This document shows, piece by piece, positions 8,593-17,585 of a DNA stretch of 64,000 bases. This DNA is from Bog-756 sp963699345. GTDB lineage: Bacteria > Actinomycetota > Acidimicrobiia > Acidimicrobiales > RAAP-2. The stretch's first letter is position 1, and every line of letters starts with the position of its first letter. The notes beneath the pieces were generated by a model. It did no database searches. It was not told the origin of the DNA and saw nothing but the letters and a program-made list of their open reading frames with translations. A program made the position numbers and the translations under genes. The stretch is from the NCBI GenBank assembly GCA_963699345.1, contig CAVOTL010000007.1, positions 124,001 through 188,000 of the forward strand, written 5' to 3'.

Positions 8593-9651
8593 GTGCCCGT
8601 CGACCGCGTCATCCTCGCCGAGCCCCGGGGGTTCTGCGCCGGGGTGGAGAAGGCCATCAAGGCGCTGGCCTGGATGGTGCGCGTCTTCGAGCCGCCCGTC
8701 TACTGCTACCACGAGATCGTCCACAACCGGCACGTGGTGGACCAGTTCGTGGCCCGGGGCGTGGTCTTCGTCGACGACGTGTCCGAGGTGCCGGCGGGCG
8801 CCCCCCTCATGCTGTCGGCCCACGGCTCGGCGCCCGAGGTGGTGGACGAGGCCCGCGCCGGCGGCCGGGTGGTCGTCGACGCCGTGTGCCCGCTGGTGAC
8901 GAAGGTGCACCACGAGCTGAAGGTCCGGGCCCGCAAGGGCTACACCGTGCTCTACGTGGGTCACCACGGCCACGAGGAGGCGGTCGGCACGATGGCCGTG
9001 GCCCCCGAGGCCGTGCGCCTGCTCGAGCGGGTCGAGGACGTCGACGCCCTCGACCTCCCCGACCCCGACGGACCCGCGATGGTCGCCCTGTTGGCCCAGA
9101 CCACCCTCAGCCACGACGAGTGGGGTGGCATCGTGGACCGGGCCCGGGAGCGGTTCCCCGACCTGTGGATGCCGAACCGCAGCGACCTGTGCTTCGCCAC
9201 GACCAACCGTCAGGCCGCGCTGAAGGCGTTGGCCGGGAAGTGCGACGCCGTGGTCGTCATCGGCTCGGAGAACTCCTCCAACACCGTGGCGCTGACCAAG
9301 GTGGCCGAGGCCTTCGGCTGCCCCCGGGTGGTCCGGGTGAACGACGCCTCGGAGCTGCCCGACGACCTGTCGGGCACCGTCGGGGTGACCGCCGGGGCCT
9401 CCGCCCCCGAGGCCCTGGTCGACGCGGTGGTGGCCGCACTGGCGCCGGTCGACGGGGTGGAGAGTGCGGCGGTCACCGTCGAAGAGGAGTACTTCCCGCC
9501 TCCCCCGGAGCTGCGGGACCTGCTGCGGGGCCTGGAAGCCGCCGTCGGGTTGCTCAACGGGGTTCCCGAGGGTGCCGGGACGGCGGACCGGGTCCTGGGC
9601 GACGACCGGGCCACGGCGGCGGCCGATGTGCTCGAGCGGATGGCCCGCTAG
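8593..9651 (+). CDS. ispH: 4-hydroxy-3-methylbut-2-enyl diphosphate reductase IspH
   Basis: IspH (LytB) makes isopentenyl and dimethylallyl diphosphate in the last step of the non-mevalonate isoprenoid pathway. The 352-residue protein keeps the three cysteines that hold its iron-sulfur cluster: Cys15 in RGFCAGV, Cys99 in DAVCPLV and Cys200 in DLCFATTNRQ. Substrate-binding motifs YHEIVHN, AHGS and the SENSSNT serine/asparagine run are also present. The C-terminal 40 residues after VEEEYF are a variable tail. The GTG start is supported by a TANNNT box 7 nt upstream. Confidence 0.96.
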   Translation: MPVDRVILAEPRGFCAGVEKAIKALAWMVRVFEPPVYCYHEIVHNRHVVDQFVARGVVFVDDVSEVPAGAPLMLSAHGSAPEVVDEARAGGRVVVDAVCPLVTKVHHELKVRARKGYTVLYVGHHGHEEAVGTMAVAPEAVRLLERVEDVDALDLPDPDGPAMVALLAQTTLSHDEWGGIVDRARERFPDLWMPNRSDLCFATTNRQAALKALAGKCDAVVVIGSENSSNTVALTKVAEAFGCPRVVRVNDASELPDDLSGTVGVTAGASAPEALVDAVVAALAPVDGVESAAVTVEEEYFPPPPELRDLLRGLEAAVGLLNGVPEGAGTADRVLGDDRATAAADVLERMAR

Positions 9652-9694
9652 GACCAGCACCCGGTCGGCCGGGGTTTGGCGCGAGAATGTCACG

Positions 9695-10243
9695 ATGAGC
9701 ACTTCGTTCACCCGCATGGACTCTTCCACCGCCGAACAGTGGGGGGCGATCGGCGCCGCCACCCGGGCCAACCAGGGCCGGGTGGCCGACCGGGTCCTCG
9801 CCATGCTCGAGTCGCTGTCGGACGTGGTCGACGGCTTCGCCGTCGACCAGCTGACCCACTGCCTCCAGACGGCCACGCGGGCCGAGCGGGCCGGGGCCGA
9901 CGACGAGGTGGTGGTGGCGTCGCTGTGCCACGACATCGGCAAGGCCGTCTCGGTCCCCAACCACCCCCGGATCGCCGCGGAGATCCTGCGCCCCTACGTC
10001 CGGCCGGAGGTCACCGAGGCCATCCTCTACCACCAGGACTTCCAGGGTCGGCACTACTTCCACCACTTCGACATGGACCCCGACCTGCGCGACAACTACC
10101 GGGACATGCCCTGGTACGAACTGGCCGAGCGGTTCGCCGACGAGTGGGACCAGACCAGCTTCGACCCCGACTACCCGACCGAGACCCTGGCGCACTTCGA
10201 ACCGAGGGTCCGCGCCGTCTTCGCCACTCCCCACTCGCTCTGA
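9695..10243 (+). CDS. HD-domain protein, PhnZ-like
   Basis: This 182-residue protein has the HD metal-binding pattern: His in QLTHCLQTA, CHDIGKA, a His in NHPRIAAEIL, and His/Asp in YHQDFQG, followed by an aspartate-rich segment. That spacing resembles the PhnZ group, HD proteins that use two irons to oxidise phosphonates, rather than nucleotide phosphohydrolases. That reading is inference, and no phosphonate gene is nearby. The ATG at 9695 was chosen for length. The TGA overlaps the ATG of the next gene (TGATG), so the two are co-translated. Confidence 0.75.
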   Translation: MSTSFTRMDSSTAEQWGAIGAATRANQGRVADRVLAMLESLSDVVDGFAVDQLTHCLQTATRAERAGADDEVVVASLCHDIGKAVSVPNHPRIAAEILRPYVRPEVTEAILYHQDFQGRHYFHHFDMDPDLRDNYRDMPWYELAERFADEWDQTSFDPDYPTETLAHFEPRVRAVFATPHSL

Positions 10244-11088
10244 TGGCGACCCAACGCCACCGGTGGCTGACCCTTCCGGACAGCCGTGCCGCCAAGCGGT
10301 CGGCCAAGCTCGTGGACTACGTGGTCGACCAGGCCCGGGCCGACTTCGACGCCCGGTACCCCGGCGTCAGCTTCGGACCGGTGGTCGCCCTCGTCGCCGC
10401 CTACAACGAGGAGGAGAACATCGGCGACGTGCTGAAGGCCATGCCCACGCTCGTCGACGACCTCGAGGTCTCCACCCTGGTCGTGGTGGACGGCGGGTCG
10501 GACGACACCGCCCAGGTGGCCCTCGACTCGGGAGTGTTCACCTGCGTGCTGCCGGTCAACCTGGGCCAGGGCGCCGCCCTGCGGCTGGGCTACCGCCTGG
10601 CCTCGGCCCACGGGGCCCGCTACGTCGTCACCCTCGACGCCGACGGGCAGAACGACCCGGGCGAGATGGGGACCATGTTGGCGCCCCTGGTCGACGACTC
10701 GGCCGACTTCGTGATCGCCTCGCGTCGGCTCGGTGTCGACCGGACGACCGACCGGTTCCGCCGGGCCGGGGTGCGCCTGTACGCCGACACCATCAATTTC
10801 ATCGCCAAGCAGCAGCTGACCGACTCGTCCAACGGCTACCGCGCCTTCCGGGTCGAGGTCCTCGACGACATCGTCCCCCACCTGGCCCAGGACCAGTACC
10901 AGACTGCCGAAGTGGTGATCACCGCCTCGAGCCGGGGCTGGCGGATCGCCGAGCAGCCCACCATGTGGCACCCCCGGGCCTCGGGCGTCTCGAAGAAGGG
11001 CGGCAACCTGGTCTTCGGCTTGAACTACGCCCGGGTGATCCTGACCACCTGGGCCCGGGTGACCCTGGGCAACCGCACCCGCCGCTGA
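10243..11088 (+). CDS. Glycosyltransferase family 2
   Basis: The 281-residue protein is a GT-A fold glycosyltransferase. VALVAAYNEEENIGDVL starts the nucleotide-sugar fold, VDGGSDDT and the metal-binding TLDADGQND follow, and SSNGYRAF marks the acceptor side. It resembles dolichyl/polyprenyl-phosphate sugar synthases but lacks the C-terminal membrane anchor of many of them. It probably charges a polyprenyl phosphate or extends an envelope glycan. Its start overlaps the HD gene, a pairing whose meaning is unclear. Confidence 0.88.
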   Translation: MATQRHRWLTLPDSRAAKRSAKLVDYVVDQARADFDARYPGVSFGPVVALVAAYNEEENIGDVLKAMPTLVDDLEVSTLVVVDGGSDDTAQVALDSGVFTCVLPVNLGQGAALRLGYRLASAHGARYVVTLDADGQNDPGEMGTMLAPLVDDSADFVIASRRLGVDRTTDRFRRAGVRLYADTINFIAKQQLTDSSNGYRAFRVEVLDDIVPHLAQDQYQTAEVVITASSRGWRIAEQPTMWHPRASGVSKKGGNLVFGLNYARVILTTWARVTLGNRTRR

Positions 11089-11152
11089 GGCGGTCCACCC
11101 GCCCTACCGGTCGCACCGTCGGTACCGATCGGGACGGGAGCCGGCGGGTGTC

Positions 11153-11986
11153 TCACTCCGCCTGGTCGAAGAGGGCGCCCATGCCCTCGACCATCCACCC
11201 GTCCTCACCGGGCAGGGTCGGCGGCTCCGTGCGGAGGCTGAGGGTGTCCACCAGGTCGGCGGCCCGACCGCGGAGGGCCGGGACACCGTCGGGGACCGGG
11301 GCGTCGCGCACCACCACCTCGCGGCCCACCGTGACCAGCAGGGAGATGGCGGGTCCGGTGGCCTCGATCCCGAAGGCGCCGGTCCGGGTCGACCCGGCGG
11401 TGGCCATGATGGCCGGGCCCAGGCCGGCCACGTAACGGAGGCAGGCCGCCGTCTCGTCGGGCTCGTCGGGCACGACGAGCCCGAGCGGGAGGAGGATGTC
11501 GCGTTCGTGGACCCAGGCGTCCCACAGGGCGTGGAGAACCACCGAACTGATGGCCAGGTGCCCGGGAGGCGCCTCGGCGGACGAGGCCCAACCGGCGGCG
11601 TCGATGCCGTCGAGGGCGTCGGCCAGGGCCTCGACACCCGACGCCAGTCGTTCCAGCCGTTCGTCGTCGCCGATCACCGGGGCCGCCTCGACGAGTAGGG
11701 CCGGCGTGACGGCGGGGTCGAAGCCCTCGAGCACCCGGGTCGGCTGCCCGCCCCGCCCGGCGGCGATGGAGGCGGCCCAGAAGGCGTCGACCGTCACCAG
11801 GTGGCTCACGACGTCCCGGTTGGACCAGGCGGCACACCGGGACGGGGCGTTCCACCGGTCGGCGTCGAAGTCGGCGAGGGTGGCGACCAGTCGGCGGCGT
11901 TGGCGGAGCAGGGGCAGCGACGGATCGGACGGCGGAGGATCGAAGCCCAGTACGGGGGGACCGTCGTACCGGGGGGCGAGCCGCAT
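11153..11986 (-). CDS. Maleylpyruvate isomerase-family (DinB-fold) protein
   Basis: The 277-residue protein belongs to the actinobacterial TIGR03083-type group with the mycothiol-dependent maleylpyruvate isomerase metal-binding fold. The four-helix core shows the typical RCAAWSNRDVVSHLV. Candidate metal ligands are the histidine in SHLV and the Asp/His in LHALWDAWVHERDI. A C-terminal domain ends near TEPPTL. Members are thought to be thiol-dependent transferases or isomerases, but most are uncharacterised. It converges with the glycosyltransferase and is divergent from the phosphoesterase. Confidence 0.82.
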   Translation of the reverse strand: MRLAPRYDGPPVLGFDPPPSDPSLPLLRQRRRLVATLADFDADRWNAPSRCAAWSNRDVVSHLVTVDAFWAASIAAGRGGQPTRVLEGFDPAVTPALLVEAAPVIGDDERLERLASGVEALADALDGIDAAGWASSAEAPPGHLAISSVVLHALWDAWVHERDILLPLGLVVPDEPDETAACLRYVAGLGPAIMATAGSTRTGAFGIEATGPAISLLVTVGREVVVRDAPVPDGVPALRGRAADLVDTLSLRTEPPTLPGEDGWMVEGMGALFDQAE

Positions 11987-12058
11987 GCCTCACGGTACCC
12001 CGGGGTGCCCGGTCGGAACGTCTAGGCTGCCGGTCCGGGCGCAAGGCCCTCGACCGCC

Positions 12059-12808
12059 ATGCGCATCCTCCTCGTCTCCGATCTCCACTACTCGCTCCCC
12101 CAGTTCGACTGGGTGGCCGACGCCGCCCCCCGGTTCGATCTGGTCGTGGTGGCCGGTGACAGCCTCAACATCGCGTCGGCGGTGCCCCTCGACGCCCAGA
12201 GCGTGGTGGTGCTGCGCTACCTGTCCCTCCTCGACGGCGCCACGTCGCTGGCCGTCAGCTCCGGCAACCACGACCTCACCGGTCCCGACGGGTCCGGCGA
12301 GCAGTCCGCCCTGTGGCTCGGTCGGGCCCGCACCGCCGGGATCGCCACCGACGGGGGGTCGCTCCGGGTGGGCGACACCCTGGTCACCATCTGCCCGTGG
12401 TGGGACGGCCCGACGGGCCGTGACGCGGTGGAGGCGCAGTTGACGGCGGACGCCGACCGGCGCCCGGAACGGTGGATCTGGGTGTACCACTGGCCCCCGT
12501 CGGGTTCGCCGACGTGTTGGACCGGCACCAAGGACTACGGCGACGCCGACGTCGGTGGTTGGATCGAGCGGTTCGGCCCCGATCTGGTGCTGGCCGGCCA
12601 CGTCCACCAGGCGCCCTTCACCGAGTCCGGGGCCTGGATCGACCGCCTCGGCGACACCTGGGTGTGCAACGCCGGTCACCAGATCGGTCGGGTCCCGGCC
12701 CGGGTCGAGCTGGACCTGGAGGCGGGCTCGGCCCGGTGGGTCTCCCTGATGGGAGTCGAAGAAGCCGACCTGCACGCCCCCCGACCACCGGACCGCACCG
12801 TCTTCTAG
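12059..12808 (+). CDS. Calcineurin-like metallophosphoesterase
   Basis: All five motifs of the metallophosphoesterase fold are present in order: SDLH near the N-terminus, AGDS, SGNHD, the histidine of VYHWPP, and AGHVH near the C-terminus. They bind two metal ions for phosphoester cleavage. The length, 249 residues, is normal. No signal peptide is seen, so it should act in the cytoplasm. The substrate cannot be inferred. The ATG follows a weak AAGG and a 31-nt leader after a TAGGCT box. Confidence 0.88.
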   Translation: MRILLVSDLHYSLPQFDWVADAAPRFDLVVVAGDSLNIASAVPLDAQSVVVLRYLSLLDGATSLAVSSGNHDLTGPDGSGEQSALWLGRARTAGIATDGGSLRVGDTLVTICPWWDGPTGRDAVEAQLTADADRRPERWIWVYHWPPSGSPTCWTGTKDYGDADVGGWIERFGPDLVLAGHVHQAPFTESGAWIDRLGDTWVCNAGHQIGRVPARVELDLEAGSARWVSLMGVEEADLHAPRPPDRTVF

Positions 12809-12862
12809 ACCGGCCCCCCTACGAGCCGGGCCATCCGGGTCCTCCGGGACGCACCCGCCTCG

Positions 12863-13345
12863 TCAGTAGACGGGGTCGGGGTCCCGGGCCGAACCGGGGC
12901 GGGCGGGGGGCAGTTCGTCGTTGCTGATCGTCGACAGCACCTCGGCCACCATGGCCAGACCCGGCGCGTCGCCGTACTGGTCCTTCAGATCGGCCAGGTA
13001 GGTGGAGACGAACTCGAGCCGTCGGGCCAGTCCCTCGGCCACCAGCCGCAGCACCGCCGGATCGCCGTCGAGGAACGACCGTCCGTCGCCGGCCACCCGC
13101 ACGGTCACCGGGCCGGTGGCCTGCACCGTGGCGCCGTGGTGGTGGCCGAGCAGGAGGGAGATCTCGCCGATGACGGCGCCGGGTCGGCTGATGGTGTTCA
13201 CCTCGGTGCCGCCCTTGATGACGGCCAGCTCACCGGAGACGAGCACCCACAGGGGTCCGCTCGGATTGCCCTCCAGGACCAGGACGTCGCCCGGTGCGAG
13301 GTGGAGTTCGTCGAGGTGGGCCGAGATCGAGAGCATGTCCGGCAT
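12863..13345 (-). CDS. Stand-alone cyclic-nucleotide-binding domain protein
   Basis: This 160-residue protein is one CRP-type beta-barrel: LAPGDVLVLEGNPSGPLWVLVSGELAV, then the phosphate-cassette region GAVIGEISLLLG, and a C-terminal helix. There is no helix-turn-helix, kinase or channel attached. It may be a regulatory subunit or a cAMP sensor for an unidentified partner. The cassette GEISLL lacks the later R-x-A signature in clear form (HHHGATVQA), so binding of cAMP is uncertain. It is the gene just after plsC in the same direction. Confidence 0.8.
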   Translation of the reverse strand: MPDMLSISAHLDELHLAPGDVLVLEGNPSGPLWVLVSGELAVIKGGTEVNTISRPGAVIGEISLLLGHHHGATVQATGPVTVRVAGDGRSFLDGDPAVLRLVAEGLARRLEFVSTYLADLKDQYGDAPGLAMVAEVLSTISNDELPPARPGSARDPDPVY

Positions 13346-13403
13346 CGCCTGATGGTACCGGGTCGCACCCGGGATGCCGGACGGTCGTCTCCGGCCGACC
13401 GTC

Positions 13404-14144
13404 TCAGTACCGGCCGGTGACTTCCACCGAGCTGTCGTAGAGGACCTGGAGGGCGGCGGTGAGTTCCTCGGTCAGCAGGTGGATCCGGCTGCGGGGCACC
13501 CGGCCGGACCCGCTGCGGGCCGGAGGGGGCAGCGGGGTCCCCACCTCGAGATGGATGTGACGGGGACGGGGGATCTTCGTGCCCTTGGGCATCACGGTGG
13601 CGGAGCCCCCGATTCCGACCGGCACGACGGTGGCCCCCGTGCGGGCCGCCAGGAAGGCCACCCCCTCGTGGAGGTCCTGGACGACCGGGCCGCTGCGGCG
13701 CTCCCCCTCGGGGAAGAGGATCAGCACCTCGCCGGCCTCGAGCACCTGCTGGGCCCGGCGCATGGCCTCCCGGTCGGCCGACTCCCGGTGGACCGGGAAG
13801 GCACCGACGGCCGGCAGGATGCGGGCCAGGAGGCTGTGCTTCCAGAGACTGTCCTTGGCCATGTAGTGCAGTTTGCGGTCGGTGACCTCCGAGGCCACGA
13901 AGAAGTCGATGAAGGAGCGGTGCACGGGGGCCACGATCACCGGTCCCTCGGCCGGCACCAGACCCGTCGGGTGCACCGTGGTCCGGAAGACCAGGCGGTT
14001 GACCAGGTGCACGAGCACCCGCAGGAACCGGTAGATCGGGGTGAAGCTGGTGTCGACCCGGACCTCGATGTCCGCCGGGCCGTCCCGATCCCCGTCCGGG
14101 GCGCCCTCCCTGTCCCCCTGGGTCTCTTCGGGGCTCACAGCCAT
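13404..14144 (-). CDS. plsC: 1-acyl-sn-glycerol-3-phosphate acyltransferase family (PlsC)
   Basis: This 246-residue membrane-associated acyltransferase should add an acyl chain to lysophosphatidate. Block I is HRSFIDF, with the His-x4-Asp catalytic pair, and block III is the FPEGERRSG phosphate-binding site. VPVGIGG follows as block IV. A hydrophobic helix LVHLVNRLVF lies before block I. The charged first 25 residues are poorly conserved. The start overlaps the cmk stop by 10 nt, placing it at the end of the aroH-tyrA-aroA-cmk run. Confidence 0.9.
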   Translation of the reverse strand: MAVSPEETQGDREGAPDGDRDGPADIEVRVDTSFTPIYRFLRVLVHLVNRLVFRTTVHPTGLVPAEGPVIVAPVHRSFIDFFVASEVTDRKLHYMAKDSLWKHSLLARILPAVGAFPVHRESADREAMRRAQQVLEAGEVLILFPEGERRSGPVVQDLHEGVAFLAARTGATVVPVGIGGSATVMPKGTKIPRPRHIHLEVGTPLPPPARSGSGRVPRSRIHLLTEELTAALQVLYDSSVEVTGRY

Positions 14145-14775
14145 GCCACCACCTCGTCCACGATCTCGTCCACCCCCAGGGCCCCGGTGTCGATGACCCG
14201 GGCCCCCGCGGGCACCTCGAGCGGCGACGCCGCCCGCGTGCTGTCCAGTCTGTCCCGTCGGGCCACGGCCGCGGCACCCTCCTCCGAACGACGGGCCGCC
14301 CGCACCTCGGGTGAGGCCGTCAGGTAGAGCTTGAGGTCGGCGTCGGGCAGCACCACCGAGCCGATGTCCCGGCCCTCCACCACCCCTCCCCCCGCTCGGC
14401 GACCCAGGCCCGCTGGCGATCGACCATCACCGACCGCACCGCCGGATTGGCGGCCACGGCGGACACCGCCGCACTCACCTCGGGCCCCCGGATGGCGTCG
14501 GTGACGTCGGTCCCGTCGGCCAGCACCCGCTCCCCCACCTCGAGGTCGAGCGACCGGGCCACCCCGGTCACCGCCCCGCGGTCGGTGGGGTCGATGCCGG
14601 CCCGCAGGACCGCCCAGGCCACCGACCGGTACATGGCGCCGGTGTCGAGCCGGTCCAGGCCCAGCCGATCGGCCAGGGCCCGTGACAGGGTCGACTTGCC
14701 CGACCCGGCGGGGCCGTCGATGGCGATGGTCACCCGCCCCGGACCGGGACCGTCTCCCTCGGTCAAACCGCTCAC
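14135..14775 (-). CDS. cmk: Cytidylate kinase (apparent frameshift)
   Basis: Cytidylate kinase phosphorylates CMP and dCMP. The N-terminal part has the P-loop DGPAGSGKSTLSRAL and DTGAMYRSVA. The second part, in another frame, has GGVVEGRDIGSVVLPDADLKLYLTAS and the R-rich lid. Joined, the protein is about 213 residues. The break lies at about 14384-14400, where restoring one G to a six-G run gives AERGGGVVEGRD. Since cmk is normally essential, a sequencing error is likelier than decay. It starts with GTG at 14775, overlapping the aroA stop (GTGA). Confidence 0.93.
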
Positions 14776-16106
14776 CGGTCGCCCCCGGCCAGGTGGTCGA
14801 GGGTGGCCGCGAAGCCGGGGTAGCTGGTGGCCACCGCCTCCCAGCCGGTGACGGCCGAACGGGCGCCCGCCGGACAGGCGGCGGCGGCGACCGCGGCGGC
14901 CATGGCCATGCGGTGGTCGCCGCGGGCGTCCACCCGTCCGGGCGACGGCGTAGCCCCTCCGTCGACCACGAGGTCGTCCCCCTCGACGCGCGCCGATCCG
15001 CCGAACGCCCGGACGAGGTCGACGGTCCCCTGCAGCCGGTCCGACTCTTTGACCCGGAGCTCGCCCACATCGACGAAGCGGGTGGGGCCGTCGGCCACCA
15101 GGGCGGCGACGGCCAGGATCGGCACCTCGTCGAGCGAGGGGATCTCGGACGCCTCGACCACCGTGCCGACCAGGGGCCCGTACGAGGCGGTCATCGACCC
15201 GACGTCGCCCCCCACGTCGTGGAGGGTGACGTCGCCCCCCATCCGGATCAGCACGTGCAGGAATCCGATCCGCTCGGGGCCGAGGTGGAGCTGTTCGACG
15301 GTCACCGTACTGGCCGGCACCACGACGCCGGCCACCGCCCAGAAGGCGGCCTGGGACGGGTCACCGGGGACCTCCCACGACCGGGGCCGGAGGGGACCCG
15401 GTCGGAGGCGGACCACCCGGCCGCTCCCCCACGGCTCGACGGCCACGTCGGCACCGGCCTCGGCCAGCATCTCCTCGGTGTGGGCCCGGGTGGCCACGGG
15501 CTCGCGCACCACCGTCTCCCCCTCGGCGTGGAGGCCGGCGAGCAGCACCGCGCTCTTGACCTGGGCACTGGCCATGGGCGGGGTGTAGTCGATGCCGCGC
15601 AGCTCCCCTCCCGTCACGGCCAGCGGGGGCAGGCACCGGGTCCCCTCCCCCACCACGGTGGCCCCCATCCGGGCGAGGGGGTCGGCCACCCGGTCCATGG
15701 GCCGGGAGCGGAGCGAGGCGTCCCCGGTGATGCGGGTGGTGCCCGGAAGGGTCGCCACCACCCCCGTCAGCAGTCGCATCCCCGTGCCCGAGTTGCCGAG
15801 GTCGATCTCGCCGGTGGGCGCGGACAGGCGGGACCGGCCTCCGGTGACCGTCAGCCGGTCGCCCTCCTCGCGAACCCGGGCGCCGAGGACGGTCACGGCC
15901 CGACGCGTCCGGACGACGTCGTCGCCGCGCGAGAGCCCGGTGATGGTGGAGGTGCCCTCGGCGAGGGCTGACAGCAGCAGCGCCCGGTGGGAGATGGACT
16001 TGTCGCCGGGCACCCCGACGGTGCCGACCAGCGGTCGGCCTCCGGCCACCTCCAGGATCTCGGGGGTCTCGGGGGTCTCGGGGGTCTCGGCGGCGGCGGC
16101 GGTCAT
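14772..16106 (-). CDS. aroA: 3-phosphoshikimate 1-carboxyvinyltransferase (EPSP synthase)
   Basis: AroA joins phosphoenolpyruvate to shikimate-3-phosphate in the pathway to chorismate. The 444-residue protein has VPGDKSISHRALLL for phosphate binding, LGNSGTGMRLL, which is the PEP-site loop, and LRVKESDRL near the C-terminus. The N-terminus has a short Glu-Thr-Pro repeat (ETPETPETPEI) from a run of GGGGGTCTC units. The ATG at 16106 overlaps the tyrA stop (ATGA). Confidence 0.97.
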   Translation of the reverse strand: MTAAAAETPETPETPEILEVAGGRPLVGTVGVPGDKSISHRALLLSALAEGTSTITGLSRGDDVVRTRRAVTVLGARVREEGDRLTVTGGRSRLSAPTGEIDLGNSGTGMRLLTGVVATLPGTTRITGDASLRSRPMDRVADPLARMGATVVGEGTRCLPPLAVTGGELRGIDYTPPMASAQVKSAVLLAGLHAEGETVVREPVATRAHTEEMLAEAGADVAVEPWGSGRVVRLRPGPLRPRSWEVPGDPSQAAFWAVAGVVVPASTVTVEQLHLGPERIGFLHVLIRMGGDVTLHDVGGDVGSMTASYGPLVGTVVEASEIPSLDEVPILAVAALVADGPTRFVDVGELRVKESDRLQGTVDLVRAFGGSARVEGDDLVVDGGATPSPGRVDARGDHRMAMAAAVAAAACPAGARSAVTGWEAVATSYPGFAATLDHLAGGDR

Positions 16107-17224
16107 CGGGGTGGGCCCATCGGCGTGATGCTGGAGCGGTGGCCCCGGGCGGCCAGCGCCACGGTGAAGTCGTGGGCCCCGGCGGCGTCGACGACGACGA
16201 GGAGGACGCCGCGGTCGCCCTCCACGGAGTGGGCGATCTCGAGGTCGAACACGTTGAGCCCCAGCTCGGTGGCGAGCACCAGTACGTCGGTGACGGCGCC
16301 GGGACGGTCCTGGACGGGAACGCGCACCTCCACCAGCTCCTCGGGCCGGGGGGCACCGGCACTCATGGCCCGACGGGCCGTGGCCGCCCGTTGGAGCACG
16401 TCGAGGAGCGAGTCGTGGTCCCGCTCGGCCACCCGTCGGCGCATGGCCCCGAGCGAGTCGATCAACAGGTCGAGGGTGTCCACGATGGCCTGGGCGTTGT
16501 CGTCGCAGATCCCCGGCCAGATCGTCGGCTGCCCGGCGGCGATCCGGGTCATGTCGCGGAAGCCGCCGGCGGCCAGTTGGAGGAGGGCGCCGTGCTCCTC
16601 GCCCAGCTGGGCGGCCAGCGCCATCAAGGTGGCGGCCGTCAGGTGCGGCACATGGGAGACCACGGCCACCAGGGTGTCGTGCTCCTCGGGGTCGAGGGCG
16701 ATCACCTTCGCCCCGAGGTCGACGAGCACGGCCCGCACGCGGGCGTAGGCGGTGGGGTCGGTGGACGGCGTGGGGGTGAGCACCCAGGTGGCGCCCACGA
16801 AAAGCTCCGCCGACGCCCCTTCCAGTCCGACCTGCTCGCTCCCGGCCATGGGGTGGCCCCCCACGAACCGGGGCCGGTCGACGGCGGCCACCAGCGGGCC
16901 CTTGACGCTGCCCACGTCGGTGACCACGGCCTCGGGGTTCCACGCGGGGGAGGACAGGATGCCGGCCACCACGTCGGCCGCCACGTGGACGGGAGTGGCC
17001 ACCACCACCAGGTCGGCGCGCGGGTCCTCCCCTTCCACGTCGAGCGCCCCGAGCTCGACGGCGCGGGCCGCGGTGCCCGGTGTGGCGTCGGTGCCGCTGA
17101 CGTGCCAGCCGTGGGCCCGCAGGGCCATGCCCACCGATCCCCCGATGAGCCCGGTGCCGATCACCATGGCCCGGCCGGGAGCGCCGGTGCGGGGAGTCGC
17201 CCCCTCAGGCGGGGAGGTCGTCAC
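16103..17224 (-). CDS. tyrA: Prephenate dehydrogenase with ACT domain
   Basis: TyrA oxidatively decarboxylates prephenate on the way to tyrosine. The 373-residue protein opens with a Rossmann nucleotide site GTGLIGGSVGMAL, then TDVGSVK and the prephenate-site GGHPMAGSE. It ends in a C-terminal ACT domain (about 295-370, VEVRVPVQDRPGAVTDVLVLATE), which usually gives feedback control by an aromatic amino acid. The GTG start at 17224 overlaps aroH by 20 nt. Confidence 0.95.
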   Translation of the reverse strand: MTTSPPEGATPRTGAPGRAMVIGTGLIGGSVGMALRAHGWHVSGTDATPGTAARAVELGALDVEGEDPRADLVVVATPVHVAADVVAGILSSPAWNPEAVVTDVGSVKGPLVAAVDRPRFVGGHPMAGSEQVGLEGASAELFVGATWVLTPTPSTDPTAYARVRAVLVDLGAKVIALDPEEHDTLVAVVSHVPHLTAATLMALAAQLGEEHGALLQLAAGGFRDMTRIAAGQPTIWPGICDDNAQAIVDTLDLLIDSLGAMRRRVAERDHDSLLDVLQRAATARRAMSAGAPRPEELVEVRVPVQDRPGAVTDVLVLATELGLNVFDLEIAHSVEGDRGVLLVVVDAAGAHDFTVALAARGHRSSITPMGPPR

Positions 17225-17573
17225 GGAGCCCCTGGGCGCCCTCGAGGTAGACGTGGTGGATGTCGTCGCGGGCGCGGTCGGTGGTGACGTGCAGCATCAC
17301 CCGGATGCAACGCGGCACCGACCCCACGATGGCGAGCTCGCGGGCGCAGATCAACGGCACCGCACCGAGGCCCATGGTGCGGGCCGCGGTGGCCGGGAAC
17401 ATCGACACGATGTCGTCCGTGGCGGTGAAGAGGATCGACACGATGTCGTCCTCGACCAGGGCGTTGCGCTCCATGATGCGGGCCAGCAGGGCGACCACCG
17501 CCCCGGTGATGGCCTCGGTCGTGTCCTCGTCGACCGTGGTGGCGCCGCGGACGGCTCGCAGGGTGGGTGGCAT
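17205..17573 (-). CDS. aroH: Chorismate mutase, AroH class
   Basis: This 122-residue enzyme is the pseudo-beta/alpha-barrel AroH type known from Bacillus, not the more common helical AroQ type. AVRGATTVDEDTTEAI carries the active-site arginine, and CARELAIVGSVPRCIRVM carries the glutamate and second arginine. It converts chorismate to prephenate, the substrate of the next gene product, TyrA. It is the first of the aromatic genes in the run. Confidence 0.95.
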   Translation of the reverse strand: MPPTLRAVRGATTVDEDTTEAITGAVVALLARIMERNALVEDDIVSILFTATDDIVSMFPATAARTMGLGAVPLICARELAIVGSVPRCIRVMLHVTTDRARDDIHHVYLEGAQGLRDDLPA

Positions 17574-17585
17574 CAGGCTGGCATG

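Noticed and set aside
16070..16100. GGGGGTCTC tandem triplet as a regulatory repeat
   Set aside because: It lies in the aroA coding start and encodes an ETP repeat in frame.
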